Origin: Glycine soja
Taxonomy: Eukaryota > Streptophyta > Magnoliopsida > Fabales > Fabaceae
DNA length: 64,000 nucleotides
NCBI RefSeq assembly: GCF_004193775.1
Contig: NC_041006.1
Coordinates: forward strand, 25,348,388 to 25,412,387
Reading direction: 5' to 3'
Under the pieces are notes generated by a model. It made no database searches. It saw only the letters and a program-made list of their open reading frames with translations, and was not told where the DNA came from. A program made the translations under genes and the position numbers. Every line of letters starts with the position of its first letter. Position 1 is the stretch's first letter. Positions 45,860 through 58,140 of the stretch are shown here, piece after piece.

Positions 45860-47530
45860 AGAGAGAGAACCCGATCACGCAATTTCCATAGTGCAGAAAC
45901 ATAACTTTCATGCTGAGCTCTTGGATTTTTGTCATAAAATTTTATCATGTTAGAATCCATTTGACTGCCATGAACCAGAGAAGATGAAACATGCTCTTCA
46001 GGTTTGTTTTTGGTGTGTTCTCTCACAAAAGAGGATGGTCTGAAATACTGCATGAGTGCCTTCCTCAACTGCACAAAATTACTAGCATCCAAGTCTTGAT
46101 CTTGCAACCTACACAAGTCAAAAGAAAATACCGATGACTGCTTCACTATGCAGCAACCTTATTCCAATAAAGGAAAGGAAGTGGATATAAGATAGAACTG
46201 TGGCAAATGATAATATGATACAAATTTTTTAAACGGATAGTGAATACAAGTTTGATGCCTTTATTACAAGTTTGATTGGTGCTCAGTGATGGGATTATGG
46301 AAACCACCTCACAACTAAAAAGAATAAATAAATACATAGTATATGAATATTGGTGGCTATAATACTGAGCTACACGAGCTATGAATGCAACACCTACGAC
46401 TACGATGGTGGAACTTGGAAAAAGCATTTCTAAATCATGATGAAAGTTGTTAACGCCGAAAAAGACCATGAAAGGAGGGGGCCGCATCCAAAAACACTAC
46501 TTTTATATAACAATGTTAAGCACATGTTGCCTAAGAAAGAAGCATGAAATATATAGAAATAAATACTGAAATAGGCTTATAGCTAAAAAAAAATCACGGT
46601 CACACTGGAAATAAACCTTGGCAGTCGGCACCTTTTAATGTTTGAAGGCCACTATTTCCTGAAAGGAAGGGGAAATCTGGAAGTAACATTTCAGAAATGG
46701 TTATTTTGCTCAAGTATGAAGGTAGACTATTAACTTATACCTTCTATTTTTTTATGTGAACCTATGTTAGCATCCTCCAATATATATTAATTATAATTAT
46801 AATTTGTACATGTATTTTAATTATTTATATTTATTTCCCCTTAATGGTTAATTAATGCTTTGTGAATTTAAATGGAAGAATTTTTTTATTGCAAGGCCTA
46901 AGGAAAGAAAAGGACCAAATAAAGTTACAGGCTAACAATGTATCACGTGCATTATATCAATTATTTGATAGCAGGTGGTGGTTTAGTCATTTATTGGAAT
47001 TCAAAGGCTATGGGTTCGAAGTTTGATGCCTTTATTACAAGCATCTTTTACAATTCATTTTACTTTTGCCTTTAGCCCTTCATCTTTGGTTCTTGATTTT
47101 CTTATATATTTTCAAACAATCAGTGACACATGGTAGGTGACAGAGACCTTAATTTTAAAGGATATCTGAAGGAAAATTTATAGAAGAAAAAAAGTCCAGC
47201 CAAGATGGAATGTTGCTAGTAGCAAGCAGCTAATCAAGCCAAACAAGTTAACCATTTGTCAGTTCTTATTCACTAGTTACCTCCAGGTCTTGGCTGGGCT
47301 TGTCTTTTCAAGAATCCTCCTTTGCTTAATTAATTAAATACAAAAGCCAAACAGTTCAGAATGATGTTGAGGCAGAATGATGTTTCTTACTTGGTGTGTA
47401 CAAACCCAAGAGTAGCCATGTATTCTTCATGTTCAAGAAGCTTATCTTTCTCAAGCCCATAACTAGAGCTCTATGATAAAGAAGTCATCAAGGATGGGTC
47501 TGAGATACCATGCTTCAACAAGTTAACCTA
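45860..47530 (-). pseudogene. Spliced gene fragment, possibly SMG9-like
   Basis: On the minus strand an exon about 47530-47393 reads LEKDKLLEHEEYMATLGFVH and ends at a GTAAG donor. It joins in phase to an exon at 46108-45860 that reads LQDQDLDASNFVQLRKALMQ, YFRPSSFVREHTKNK and PRAQHESYVSALWKLRDRVL. The second exon has a proper AG acceptor but no donor, and the protein dissolves after about 45865. From memory it resembles the C-terminal part of plant SMG9-like proteins (nonsense-mediated decay), but I am not sure. A stop lies in the first exon. It is surely a fragment, since the following exons are missing. Confidence 0.4.
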
Positions 47531-48076
47531 GATGATACAAGTACAGCATGATCAATCCTTTTCAGTTTTCAATATACTAATAGTCTTTAAAACATAAAAT
47601 TATAAAAGAATTAAGAATTTGCACATGATGTACAAGGATTTTAAATTAAACAAGGAAGCCCAAAATACTGCAAAATTGCTACCGAAGACAAAAAAAGTTA
47701 ATGAAATATTTAAAATAAGTAGTCAAGACAAAATGCACTAGCCAATAATACTATTACTAACCAAGACCCTACGAAAACAACATATGAAATGGAGAAGAAA
47801 AATGATATATACACACTAGCCTCTAGGTGTCAACGCATGTGGCAGTGTTCAAAGGCATGTGTGTGTGATACAATACTGGTGCATAATTGAAATGCATTTA
47901 TAGAATAGAGGTTGACAGGCAAATATGAAAATCTTGATAAGCAAAGTTCTGGAACTTACCTCAAGGACTTCCATATTTGGACACTTTTAGATTAACAACA
48001 ATGATCCTCCGTGTCTAGCATTGCATAGAGGAGATCCAATTTTTTTTGTACGGCTACAAACATGAACATGAACATG
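47531..48076. other. Intergenic DNA
   Basis: I see no gene or clear repeat. The last bases lead into the AACACTAT duplication of the hAT element. Confidence 0.5.
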
Positions 48077-48084
48077 AACACTAT

Positions 48085-49542
48085 TAGGGGTGGGTAAACG
48101 GGTCCAAGTCCATGGACTGGCCCGCGGGACCCGCGGTCTGCGCGGGTTATGGACCAATTTTTTTAAACGGTCTATGATTATGTCATATTTTTGGGTCCGC
48201 CCCGCTTAACCCGCGGCCTATGCGGGTTTGGCCCGCGGGTTGCCCGCAGCCCGTTTGATTTGTGTGACCCTGACCCAATTATATTATATTTGATTTTCTC
48301 TTTTTTACTTTAAACTTTTCTTTTAAAACGATAGATAAAGAAATATATATTAGATAAAAATAAAATATTTAATGATAAAAATAAAAGATTTAAATTAAAA
48401 GATGATAAAGATAAAAAAGATAAGATAAGAAAAATAAAAGATTAATATAAAAAAGATAAGTGATAAATAATAAAAATCTTCCTTTTTGATATTTTTCGAT
48501 CTTTTTCTCTTTTAATCTATCTTTTTCATATTTGCAAGTCATAAATAATAAAAATATCAATTCTTATCATTTAAGCCAAAAAAAATTGTTAAATAAATAT
48601 TTTTAAAGATATTTCAATATATTTTTATTATAAAAAAGATAAGTGATAAAAAAATCTTCCTTTTTGATATTTTTTCGATCTTTTTCTCTTTTAATCTATC
48701 ATTTTCATATTTCCAAGTCATAAATAATAAAAATATCAATTCTTATCATTTAAGTCAAAAATAATTGTTAAATAAATATTTTTAAATATATTTCAATATA
48801 TTTTTATCATAAAAAATAGCTCATATCATATTTAGTAGTTATCATTGTAACATACTAAGAACACTTTTTCTCTTCACGATTTTTCTCCACCACGTAGTCA
48901 CGCACACTCGTATGTCATACGACTCTTTCCCTTACAAAGAAGACAAAACGCGACTAACACTCATGCAGTCACACGACACATCACAGCGGCACAGCCTCGG
49001 CCCACCACCATGCCACCACACAAAGTACATATCTTCTTTCTCTAGAATTTGTTTTTATCCTATTTTTGTTGGGTTGATTCATTGTTGTTAAACTCTTAAA
49101 TTCTATGCCTCTTTTCTCAATTATATCGTAGAGATACTTTTGTTTTCACAAACTTACTACACCCCTCACACTTCACTTGTCTATTATTATATGATAAAAT
49201 CATGGGATAAGGGAATGAACCACGAAACTCTTGATCTGCAAGTTATAAATATGATGAATTGAGTTTTTGAATGATTTATTTATTTTATTGATGTAATTGA
49301 CTAATTATTGAGATTTTATTTACATTTATATTGAACTTAATTTGATTATATTGTATTTTTATAAAAATTGAAATTCTTTTAAAGCTAGGCCCGCAGACTG
49401 GCCCGTTTGCCCAGCGGGGTCCGCGGGGCAGGGGCGGACCAATTTATTTGGTCCGTGTAAAAAGCAGGGGCAGATTGACCCGGTCCGCTGCCAATGCGGG
49501 CGGGCCTTACGCGGAGTGGGCCAACCTGCTTACCCACCCCTA
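48085..49542. mobile_element. Non-autonomous hAT element, 1458 bp
   Basis: The ends are inverted: TAGGGGTGGGTAAACGGG on the left; the right end is CTTACCCACCCCTA. The 8-bp duplication AACACTAT is perfect (48077-48084 and 49543-49550), diagnostic of hAT. Both ends are unusually G/C-rich (CCCGCGGGACCCGCGG near 48121; GCGGGGTCCGCGGGGC near 49418), while the middle is A/T-rich. There is no transposase. About 48448-48631 is tandemly duplicated at about 48632-48812. Confidence 0.9.
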
Positions 49543-49550
49543 AACACTAT

Positions 49551-50919
49551 GGGCTACTCATTCATTCCAATACATGTTAAACCCAATCAACTTTGCTGGT
49601 AATGATATAACAGAGTATTTTTCTGGTTCCTCATTGTAGGTGCTTCCACAAAACTCAACCTTAATTAAGGATATCGTTAGTTTTATAAAATTATTTTTTT
49701 GTTTTGTTTATTTAATTTATTAATTTTTAGAAATGTAGGAATTTTTAGAAGCATGAGATTTGGAAGTGGAAATAAATGGAATCAAATGCAGATAGAGAAA
49801 AAGAAAAAAACTTTCTATCAACACATAACAAATAGTTACCACTAACATTTTTCTGTTAAAAAGCCCAACAATTAGTTACTACTAATAACAATGTTTCAGA
49901 ATAAAATACTATGAAGTTTTGTTATACAAATACAATAGAACAAATTCTGCATGCAATCATTCCATGTATCAAAATGCTCAAGTTCCCCACTGCTATCCTA
50001 GACTATATAATGGGAGGAAAATAAATGTAAAGTAAAATAAAAGTTAAGAAAGGTCATTTCTTTCAAATGTAAAAACTGCAGCTTTGAGGCTTTAATTTGA
50101 GAGTGGTACTCACCCCTACCTAGCAAAGGGAATACAACAATCAGTAGTGTATTATGAGAGTAGTCATTTAATTGTGTGCAGCCAAAGTGCAAGGGGACCC
50201 ATCGACCCCTTCAATCATTACTTGAATTGTGTTACACTTCTTTTCTATATATTATCTTTTAAAAAAATTATATGTATATAACAAATTTCAAATGTGTATA
50301 TTCTTTTTGTACAATGAATGTAAGAGAAAAGGTACATAATAAGATGAATACTGTGACAGAATGACAAATAATAATATTATAAAAATATTGTATAAATAAT
50401 ATAATTCATTTTACAATTCTAATGTCATCAAATAGAGAGGAATAATTTAGATATGTTTTCAAAATAATACATCTATGTCCACAGCAGTCCCACTATTTTC
50501 ATTTTTCTCGATCCTTTCATCCTCCCAACCTGTCCACAACCTCTCCGCAACTTCCTTTAAAGTAATTTGAAACATGACAACATGCTAATGATTAAATTAA
50601 CAACTCAAACTACAAGCAATCATTACAAATTAATAGAATATAATAAAAAAATAAAATGTGCTTGTTTAAAACCTTGCTTAGAAAGCAAAGGGAGAGCAAT
50701 GATGGCATTTCATGAACTTAAAACCAATGGTCAAACAACATTTTACCAACTTGCTCTAGCACACAAAGATAAGAGATATCACGTCTCAAAGTCAAACTAT
50801 ACATGTCACTAATAGAAAAAAAAACAAGATGAACTAAAATGCCACTTTTACATCTCATATATATATATATAACCTCATATGTAAACTCATGCAATAACCT
50901 CATATGTAATTTGTTTCAA
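49551..50919. other. Intergenic A/T-rich DNA
   Basis: No gene is supported. A CACTAATAGAAAAAAAAAC at 50807 resembles a CACTA end, without subterminal repeats or a partner. Confidence 0.45.
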
Positions 50920-51890
50920 ATGACATCAGGCTATTATAGGTTACTGTAGTTTGTTGAATTCCCAGTTCAACCATCAGTGCAAATGTCTTACGGGCCTGTT
51001 CATAACTTCCAACCTTCTTATGCATATAAATCATCATATTAAACATCTTCTAGTCTGGTTTTAAAGGTGAATTTTCATCATTCAGTAGGTTGTCAAACAA
51101 TTCTTCAGCTTCCCTAAACTTGTTACCCTGTAGGTGAATTAAATATATAAATGCAAAACTGAAAGTCAGAGACTCAAAAGCAGTCTGTACAATATTTAAG
51201 AAATGTATGCTGAGATCAATATAGTCATCAAAGAAACACGAGGACATGTGTTGGGGCTGAACAATCATTATTATAGGAACAAATAATTAAAACTTTTGAG
51301 CCCATCAATCTCCGTGTTTAAACTTAGATGAAGGGATGTGTTGGAGTTGAATAGCCATCATTGGGCCCTTATTTACAGCTTAGAATTCTATGGCAAGACT
51401 GAACACATTCATCGAAAAAATCCAAAAATTCAATAAGAAGGTAGACAAAGAACATATTTGAATTTTATTAAAAAAAATTCACAGGAAACCAGAAGTACCA
51501 CAACCACCACCCTCACTAGTGGCTGCAAGAGATTAAATATTAAAGGGAAATAAAAGCGCAGAGTAAAAGAATATATAGTTGCATGAACAAATGTTTTAAG
51601 AATTATCGGGTATGTGAAAGCAGAAGGTTCAAGGCCCCATTTCTGCATCCTTCGGAATATTGCTTCAGCATTATTATATCTGCCTCCTTTTCCATAAGCT
51701 TCCATAAGTGCAGTCTGAGACACCACATTAGGTGCATAACCATTCTTATTCATCAAGCCTAAGACCTTCTCGGCACCATTGAAGTCTCCTAGCTTCCCAT
51801 AAGTCGTGATAAGCATGAAGAAATCCATCTTACCAAAATCCCACCAGTTCTAAGTCTGAAGCCATTCAAGAATCTAGTTTTCAAGGAATA
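50920..51890 (-). pseudogene. PPR gene fragment (At3g59040-like)
   Basis: The upstream exon (about 51890-51593) reads ILEWLQT, a TAG, then NWWDFGKMDFFMLITTYGKL, and two pentatricopeptide repeats (GAEKVLGLMNKNGYAPNVVS, AEAIFRRMQKWGLEPSAFTY) up to ILKTFV. The next exon (51129 downward) follows a CAG and reads GNKFREAEELFDNLLNDENS, PLKPD, a TAG, KMFNMMIYMHKK, and ends near SLMSFETNY. The text closely recalls the plant organellar PPR protein At3g59040. Both stops replace Gln in relatives, fitting C-to-T change. The first exon's donor is not intact. Most of the roughly 12-repeat gene is absent, so it is a fragment or capture. Confidence 0.8.
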
Positions 51891-51983
51891 TTTTGGTTAT
51901 TAATCATCTGCATTTTTCAATGTTCACTCTTCAAAAATGATTATCATCGTTTGAGGAAGAAAGACAAGGACAGAAAAACATAC

Positions 51984-52055
51984 CTCGTCTTCAAGGACCG
52001 AAGTTGGAGACTCCGTTGTAGAATCCTCGATCTTCACTTTGTTCTTTGCCTCCAT
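51984..52055 (-). pseudogene. First-exon-like fragment of unknown gene
   Basis: A minus-strand ATG at 52055 opens MEAKNKVKIEDSTTESPTSV and ends at a GTATGT donor (51983 downward). It looks like an acidic, Ser/Thr-rich first coding exon. It lies just upstream of the PPR fragment but, as far as I recall, does not belong to the PPR family's N-terminus. The gene is not recognised. Confidence 0.35.
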
Positions 52056-52230
52056 CTCAAACCCTAAACGCAGAGCACAATCACCGAACAGAAACTTTAA
52101 AAAATAAATAAATAGTTTATCTCGAGATCTCCTTGCAAATCTGCGATGCAAAAAACCTAAGAAGTGAAGGACGAGAACGAAGAATGTGAGATCTACTTTT
52201 AGATCTGCAATGCTCGGTCGCCGTTAATAC

Positions 52231-53760
52231 TGTAACACCCTAAGATATTACTAATTATAAATTGATGTTTAATTGTATTTATTGTGTTATTTGACCATAT
52301 GGTTTACTTGAATGAGTTTAGGTATGGCTTGAATTAGTCATGTGTGAATTTCTTGATGTGGATGTTGAGTTATGTGGAGTTTTGTTGAGCTAAGTTGAAA
52401 TTATGAGATTTCAAATTTTACCTAAACCTATTTCAGTAAAATTGTCATCCTAGATTCGTTAACCGTTGGATCGTCTTCAAATTTTTTATGGTGGTTCCTA
52501 AGACAATTTTCCATATTCTGACCGTTGGGATTTGTAATATAACTTCTTAAATTAGCGATATGATTTTTTTTACCGAAGCCGAAAATTTGAGCTGTGGATC
52601 AGCTCGCCCAGGCGAGCCAAACTCGCCTGGGTGAGTGTTGCAGGCTTCAAATACGTTCAGCAGTGTAAAACAGTCAGATTCTTCCTCCTTCTCTTCACAT
52701 AAACCTTCCCCAACACCCCCAAGCTCCTCCTCCACCACCACTGACCACCGGTGACCGTCACGAGCCGCTTTTGCTTACTGTCGGATCACCGCACGGAGAA
52801 GAATAGTTTGATCGGAGCGGAATCTTCAAAACTCAACTCGAGGATTCGGTAGAGAATGAACCCTCCAATCCTTCCTTCACGATTTCTTCGAGGTAATCGT
52901 GATTCTAAACCTTCTCCTTATTAGTTTGAGTCTATCTTTGCATCTTATCTGACTTGGGAGCCTTCTCCTTGTTAGTTTGAGTCTATCTTTGCATCTCTTC
53001 TGACTTTGGAATCATTATTGGAAGTTTTTATACTTCTTTTGAAAAACCCTTGAAAATGAGACATTGAAAAGTTATATTTTTATAACATTGATGTTATTTT
53101 CGTGACCTTCACTGAACCCCAGTCACATTGGCATGATCGAAATTTTAAAATGATGTCTCCTTTTAGTAGAATCCGAAACACCCCTCAACCCTTTATGTTT
53201 TGATAGGGGTATTTGACTCTGAATGTTGTCATTAACCTTGTTTCTGAAATCTATACTAAATTTCCTTCAATTTGGTATATAGAACCTTACTTTTGGACAA
53301 ACGAACGTGAATGAGAGAGGTCTCTGAGCGACACAAAGGGAAACTGACGTAGAGCTCACGATAGGTGAGGGGAGTTTATTATTGTTTATAATTTTCAATA
53401 CCATATTTGGGGTCAGGGAACCTAACTATGGGGATGTTTTTGACTAATGGGATGCAATATATATTTATTATTGATGAATAACATTATTGTTTCTATTAGA
53501 CTTGTGTTGTCTGAAGACATGGGGAGTATGAATCTCAGGCATGAACTGTATATGTATATGCAGAGTGTGACTTACTGATGATATTTCTATTAATGAAATT
53601 AATTGATGTGAGGTGATGTTGATGTTTATGATATTGATATGAGATGATGTTGTTATTGATGATTATGTCAATATGAGTTGATTGGTTCTGCTCACTATTT
53701 TGTTCTAGTGAGTAATATATAAAAACTTGTTGCCTGCCCAGGATTATTTTGTTGTGTTTG
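52231..53760 (+). repeat. Possible Ty3-gypsy LTR or solo LTR
   Basis: It begins TGTAACACCCTAAGATATTA, a start often seen in legume gypsy LTRs. It has AACCGTTGGATCGTC (52460) and the inverted stretch CTCGCCCAGGCGAGCC followed by CTCGCCTGGGTGAG (52602-52634). I cannot place the right end or a duplication, so the end coordinate is approximate. There is no coding region. Confidence 0.4.
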
Positions 53761-55249
53761 TTTTCTTAGGAATAGTTAAACACACAGAACATATTATATA
53801 TTTAGGAACAAAGGAGAACATCACATATAGATAAAACAATCTCGAGCGAAAGAGAAAATCATATGCAAATTTTTATATTTATACATATGCAGGCTTACAC
53901 TTCTAACATACAAAGGTATGTAAATTTTCTCCTATGCACTATAAGATTTCTTATCCTTTGAACTATTTCAAGATAGAAAAGTTGATTAACATCACTGCAT
54001 TAAGCAATTGTTGGGTTCTACTTGAAGATAGCATGAACAAGAACGAAAGTAGATGCATAAGCAGAATCCAAATCACATTCCACGGAGCCAATTGTTGACA
54101 TTTGCAAACATCTAATGAGCCTATATATGTTGGACAACCATGAATTATCTTCATCGAGAGGTTTAAAAAACATGATACTCAACCTTCTCCAAAAGAAGTG
54201 CGTGCATGATATGTGTTTCTTTACCATCTGTAATTATTGAGAAATTTTGTTAATTAGAAGTGTGTTTAAATAATTTTAACTACAAATTTATGAGAAGTGT
54301 ATTTAAATCAAGAATAAAATTAAACAAAAGGACAAAGAAGACATCCAAAACCATGTTGTTTGGGACCCTTACTAATAAAAAAACAGAGACTTAAAACAAA
54401 ATAAAATTTCGCATACCACACGCCGCTAAGATGAATATGAATGTACTATACCATTGCCCCGACGCTACATACTAGCAGGAAAATATATTATGGTATTTAG
54501 ATGATAATGATAGTCTAATCTATTGCTGCTGTAATAGTACCTGAACCATCAAATAAATTGAACGAAATTAAAATATATACGTCAACAAAGGCTTGACTAA
54601 GCTAAATAAAATTAGAAAGATATAGAAAATTTCTCCACCTTCATTCACCGTCAACAAAACCAACAATTAATTCAGCAACTCTAGCTTCATTCACCATCGA
54701 ATATACGCAATTTGAATTAGAAAAATAGAGATTTGATGAAATAAAAAAAAAAAAAGATAAGAGAGAAACACATAGACACGAACCTAAAATGAAGTTAACT
54801 ATATATGATGTACCTACCTCTATCACCCTCTTCTTTTCTCACCAACATTGCTTCTACAATTCAAACAGAGTAGGGATTAAAAATAAAAATAAAAACACAA
54901 TGAATAGAAGAACATGCTTGACTCATACTGTAGTGGTAGGCAGAGTCGTGCAAAATACAGACCTTGGGATTGACCTTGAGAACCCATTCGCCCTGGCTAT
55001 GATTGTTGTCATTGATTTTGAAGAAGAAGTAGCAAATCAATGGGGAGAAGAATGGTTGTGGTTTGGCAGAAGAAGGGAAAGAGATAGGGGAGGTTGAATA
55101 GAAATTTCCATTGGTATGAGAGTGAGGGGAACAGAAGCCAGAGAGGTGATATGAACAGTTTGTAACATGAATAAGAGAAGTGTGTAGTTACACATGAGCA
55201 GTTGAGGAGATGGATGATAATTGGTAATTTTCTAATTAATTTAGGGACA
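53761..55249. other. Intergenic A/T-rich DNA
   Basis: I see no gene, repeat pair or terminus that I can support. Confidence 0.5.
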
Positions 55250-56065
55250 AGTATGTTTGGATGAGACAATTTAAAATTCTAAAGAATTTTAAATTCTGAG
55301 AATTTCAAATGCTCCAATCTAAATTCCTTCATTTTTAAAATTCTGTGTTTGGATAAAAAAATTAAATTTCTTTATTTTTAAAATTTTGTGTTTGGATAAA
55401 AAAAATTGAATTTCTTCATTTTCAAAATTTTGTGTTTGGATAAAGAGATTGAATTTCTCCATTTTCAAAATTTCTTATTTTGATAAAATAATCAAATGCA
55501 TTCTTTTTAAAATTTTATATTTGAATAAAATATTTTTTTATAAAATGATTAGTTTTTTCATTAATAAATTCTATGTACTATTTGTCGAGTGTGGTATTCC
55601 AATAAATATGTACTATTTTAATCTATTTCAATTAAAAATATATTAATTTAACTATTTAAATCATTATTTCATTTACGGCCCACTACAAAACTCACAACAT
55701 AAAAAATATTTAGTACCATTTCACCTTGGAATGTTATTTAGAAGTCTATAGATAAAACTTGTTTTATGTAGAAGTCATTGGCCAGTAATGCAATTACACC
55801 AAAAAAAAACTTGGACTGAAGCAAAATCTAGTCACAAAATAAGTCCAACTTCCAAAATAATTCCAAATTTTCTAATTGCATTTGCTTTAGCACAAGAATT
55901 CCTTCACATCTTTTCTGCAGAAGAAAACATAATGTTAAGTGCTACTGAACAAATCATATTTGTTAAAACATAATTTGCTATATAAAATGAGAGATATAAA
56001 TGTAAAACATAATCATACAACATCAACATACTTGTCATGATATCAAATGTACCTGTAATTTGGCA

Positions 56066-57030
56066 TCAAGGCATAAAAGACAAGATGCAATCCTCCTTCT
56101 CATCCAATGGAAGAGCTTTTATAATCGCAAACTTAATGAGATTTTCTATCAACCAATCAATTTCTCTATGTCGAAGTGCACCATTAAAATTAGGTATATT
56201 ATCTAGCTCACTCACCACTTCATGTACCACTTCTTGAACTTCTTTTATCTCCATCTATTTTTTGTTCTCCATCTTCTTCTTAGTCACTTCAACAAATTCT
56301 TTCAATGACTCAACTACTTCTTTCATTGAGGAAATCATCCCTTCTTTCTCTCCACTCTTACTTGGACGAATGTTTTTTCTTGTGGCGGAACTTGATCCCT
56401 CTAAGTCAAAACTCGCACTATGAATTGCTTCCTCTTCATTTGTTTCTTTGCTCATGATATCATCTACATCTAATGCATTTTCTGCTCCGAGTCCAGTAGC
56501 TCTATCCTTTGCACATAGGTCAACAATATCATCCCAATTAGGAATGACTTTGAATCGAAATCATTTGGCCTCTTCATGTGACTTGAAAAAAAAATAGAAA
56601 CATGTTAATAAAAACACAAATAATAACTACAATTGAATAAAGTTAAAAGATGATTGACTACCTTAACATATTCATTCCATGCAATTTCATTTTCAACGGT
56701 AATCATGTACTTTGTGCTATTCCAGTCAAATCCACTTTGACTAAGAATGTCACTCACAATTCCATACCATGTTCTCCAAAGCTTAAAATGATTCTTAACA
56801 TTATCTGCCATGAGGTGAACTCCAAAACGCTTGGACAAAATTTGAGCTACAATACTTTATGCTAGTGCTTTCCAATTTCCATCACCTTTATTGCCCAAAT
56901 TTCTTTGATCTCTAAGCACATCAGCTAGCACACGCTCAATTTCCAAGTTCCATGCAAAGTAACTTCTTGTGTCCTCACTAGACATCTTTCTTTTTCCACT
57001 TGACTTGTTCTTCACATTGCTTGATTCCAT
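56066..57030 (-). pseudogene. Myb/SANT-like protein of a PIF/Harbinger element
   Basis: The likely start is ATG 57030 (MESSNVKNKSSGKRKMSSED). The domain text follows: SYFAWNLEIERVLADVLRDQ, GDGNWKALA, a TAA, then SIVAQILSKRFGVHLMADNV, FKLWRTWYGIVSDILSQSGF. An intron follows about EYVK (GTAGTC). The next exon reads VIPNWDDIVDLCAKDRATGL and an acidic, coiled tail, with an extra in-frame stop at 56255-56257 (KKK-rich ENKK, then MEIKEVQEVVHEVVSEL). A stop also precedes FRFKVIPN. These proteins help PIF transposase reach the nucleus or bind the element's ends. Three stops make this copy a pseudogene. Confidence 0.7.
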
Positions 57031-57249
57031 TTCTCTAGACAAAAAAAATAATCTCACATATATAATTACATATATATAAAGGTGAGACATGTCAAATTAG
57101 CATTCTACGAAAGTATAAAATTAATTACACATAACAAGAAAACAAAATCCAAAGTATTATGAAATACAAAATCCAAAGTATCACACATACATGAGTATAG
57201 AGTCAATTACACAAGAAACAAAATCCAAATCCACTAAAAACATCTCCCT

Positions 57250-57478
57250 AATCAAAGTTTCTTCTTATTTGATAGGTGGCAATCATATTCATCGCTAAAG
57301 TATCACGGAATCTTGTCCATCCTCAGTTGCTTGGATAGTTGTGACTTCATCTCCAATATTATTTGTGACTCTTTCCATTTGTTGATTGATTAACTCATTG
57401 TCAACAACAGATAAAAGTTCCAAGTCTTGGGCTTCCAAAATTGGATCACTTTGTTGTTCATCTCTTATGAAATTATGT
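57250..57478 (-). pseudogene. PIF/Harbinger transposase C-terminal remnant
   Basis: The text HNFIRDEQQSDPILEAQDLE and DNELINQQMERV resembles the C-terminal end of plant Harbinger/ALP1-type transposases, where HNFIR follows the catalytic part. The catalytic DDE part is absent, and the usual ending (TLAMNMF-like) is shifted. The upstream side joins directly to the captured exon at its splice donor. Confidence 0.55.
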
Positions 57479-57960
57479 ATATTACCTGGACGGAGTCGGC
57501 ACTGACGATTTCGCCGTTGAGGCGCTTTGCGAGTTCCAATGCGAGGCAGCTCTTGCCGAAACCAGTAGGTCAAGAAACTACAATCACATTCTTTTTCTTC
57601 TTCATTTCCGACGTAGTCACCAGGAACCACCGCCGGCAGCTAAACAAGTGCGGAGGTTCTCGGAATAGGGCGGAGGGAGAAACTATTGCGAGAGAGAGAG
57701 AGAGAGAAAGAAGAGTGAGAAATTGTCGCAAGAATGAAGGAGCGAGAGAAAACCTGTCGTATCCTAACACAATCACCTTCTTTTTCTTCTTCGTTTTCGA
57801 CACAGTCACCAGAAACCACCGCCGACAGCTGAACAAGTGCGGAGGTTCTCGAAATAGTACGGAGGGAGAAACTGTTGCAAGAGAGAGAGAGAAGAGTGAG
57901 AAATTGTTGCAAGAATGAAGGAGCGAGAGAGAACCTATTGTATCACAAAAGAATTTCAAA
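57479..57960 (-). pseudogene. Captured tRNA isopentenyltransferase 5' exon, partly duplicated
   Basis: On the minus strand the text LFREPPHLFSCRRWFLVTTS, EMKKKKNVIVVS, a TGA, then PTGFGKSCLALELAKRL and NGEIVSADSVQ ends at a GTAATA donor. The ATP/P-loop start (usually SGPTGxGKS), ELAKRLNGEI and SADSVQ are hallmarks of tRNA dimethylallyltransferases (MiaA/IPT2/IPT9 type). In plants these modify adenine 37 of tRNA and give cis-cytokinin. The stop replaces the Gly before PTG. The 5' UTR plus N-terminal part occurs twice in tandem (about 57590-57770 and 57780-57955; KKKKVIVLGYD in the first-read copy). The exon is joined to transposon sequence right at its donor. Confidence 0.7.
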
Positions 57961-58140
57961 TTCTTTCATTTTTAAAAGAATTTGAAATCCTAATATTTTA
58001 GTTAATTAAAATACCTGAACAAAATACTGAAATTTCAATTTCTTTTCAAATTTTTATCCAAACACCTTATTTAACTGAAAAATAATTAAAATCCTTTAAA
58101 AAATTGAATTACCCTATTAAATTTCTCCATCCAAACAGAC

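Larger units (their letters stand above)
55250..58140. mobile_element. PIF/Harbinger-like element with captured gene piece
   Basis: Inverted ends: AGTATGTTTGGATGAG near 55251, and the complement of the right end AGTCTGTTTGGATGGAG near 58140. Next to the left end, units containing GTGTTTGGATAAA recur near 55344, 55389 and 55431. Minus-strand content is a Myb/SANT-like gene (the usual second gene of PIF elements), a scrap of the transposase C-terminus, and a captured isopentenyltransferase exon. The target duplication was not resolved. The transposase body is deleted. Confidence 0.65.

Noticed and set aside
46950..47040. tRNA-like GGGTTCGAA word
   Set aside because: No matching acceptor, D-arm or anticodon arm could be folded around it.
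50807..53717. Another CACTA element from CACTAATAG to TTCTAGTG
   Set aside because: No subterminal repeats, and the flanking triplets (TGT and AGT) do not match.
56637..57130. Plus-strand frames in the 56.0-57.9 kb region
   Set aside because: They are shadows of the minus-strand Myb/SANT-like and captured isopentenyltransferase text, which carries recognisable motifs.
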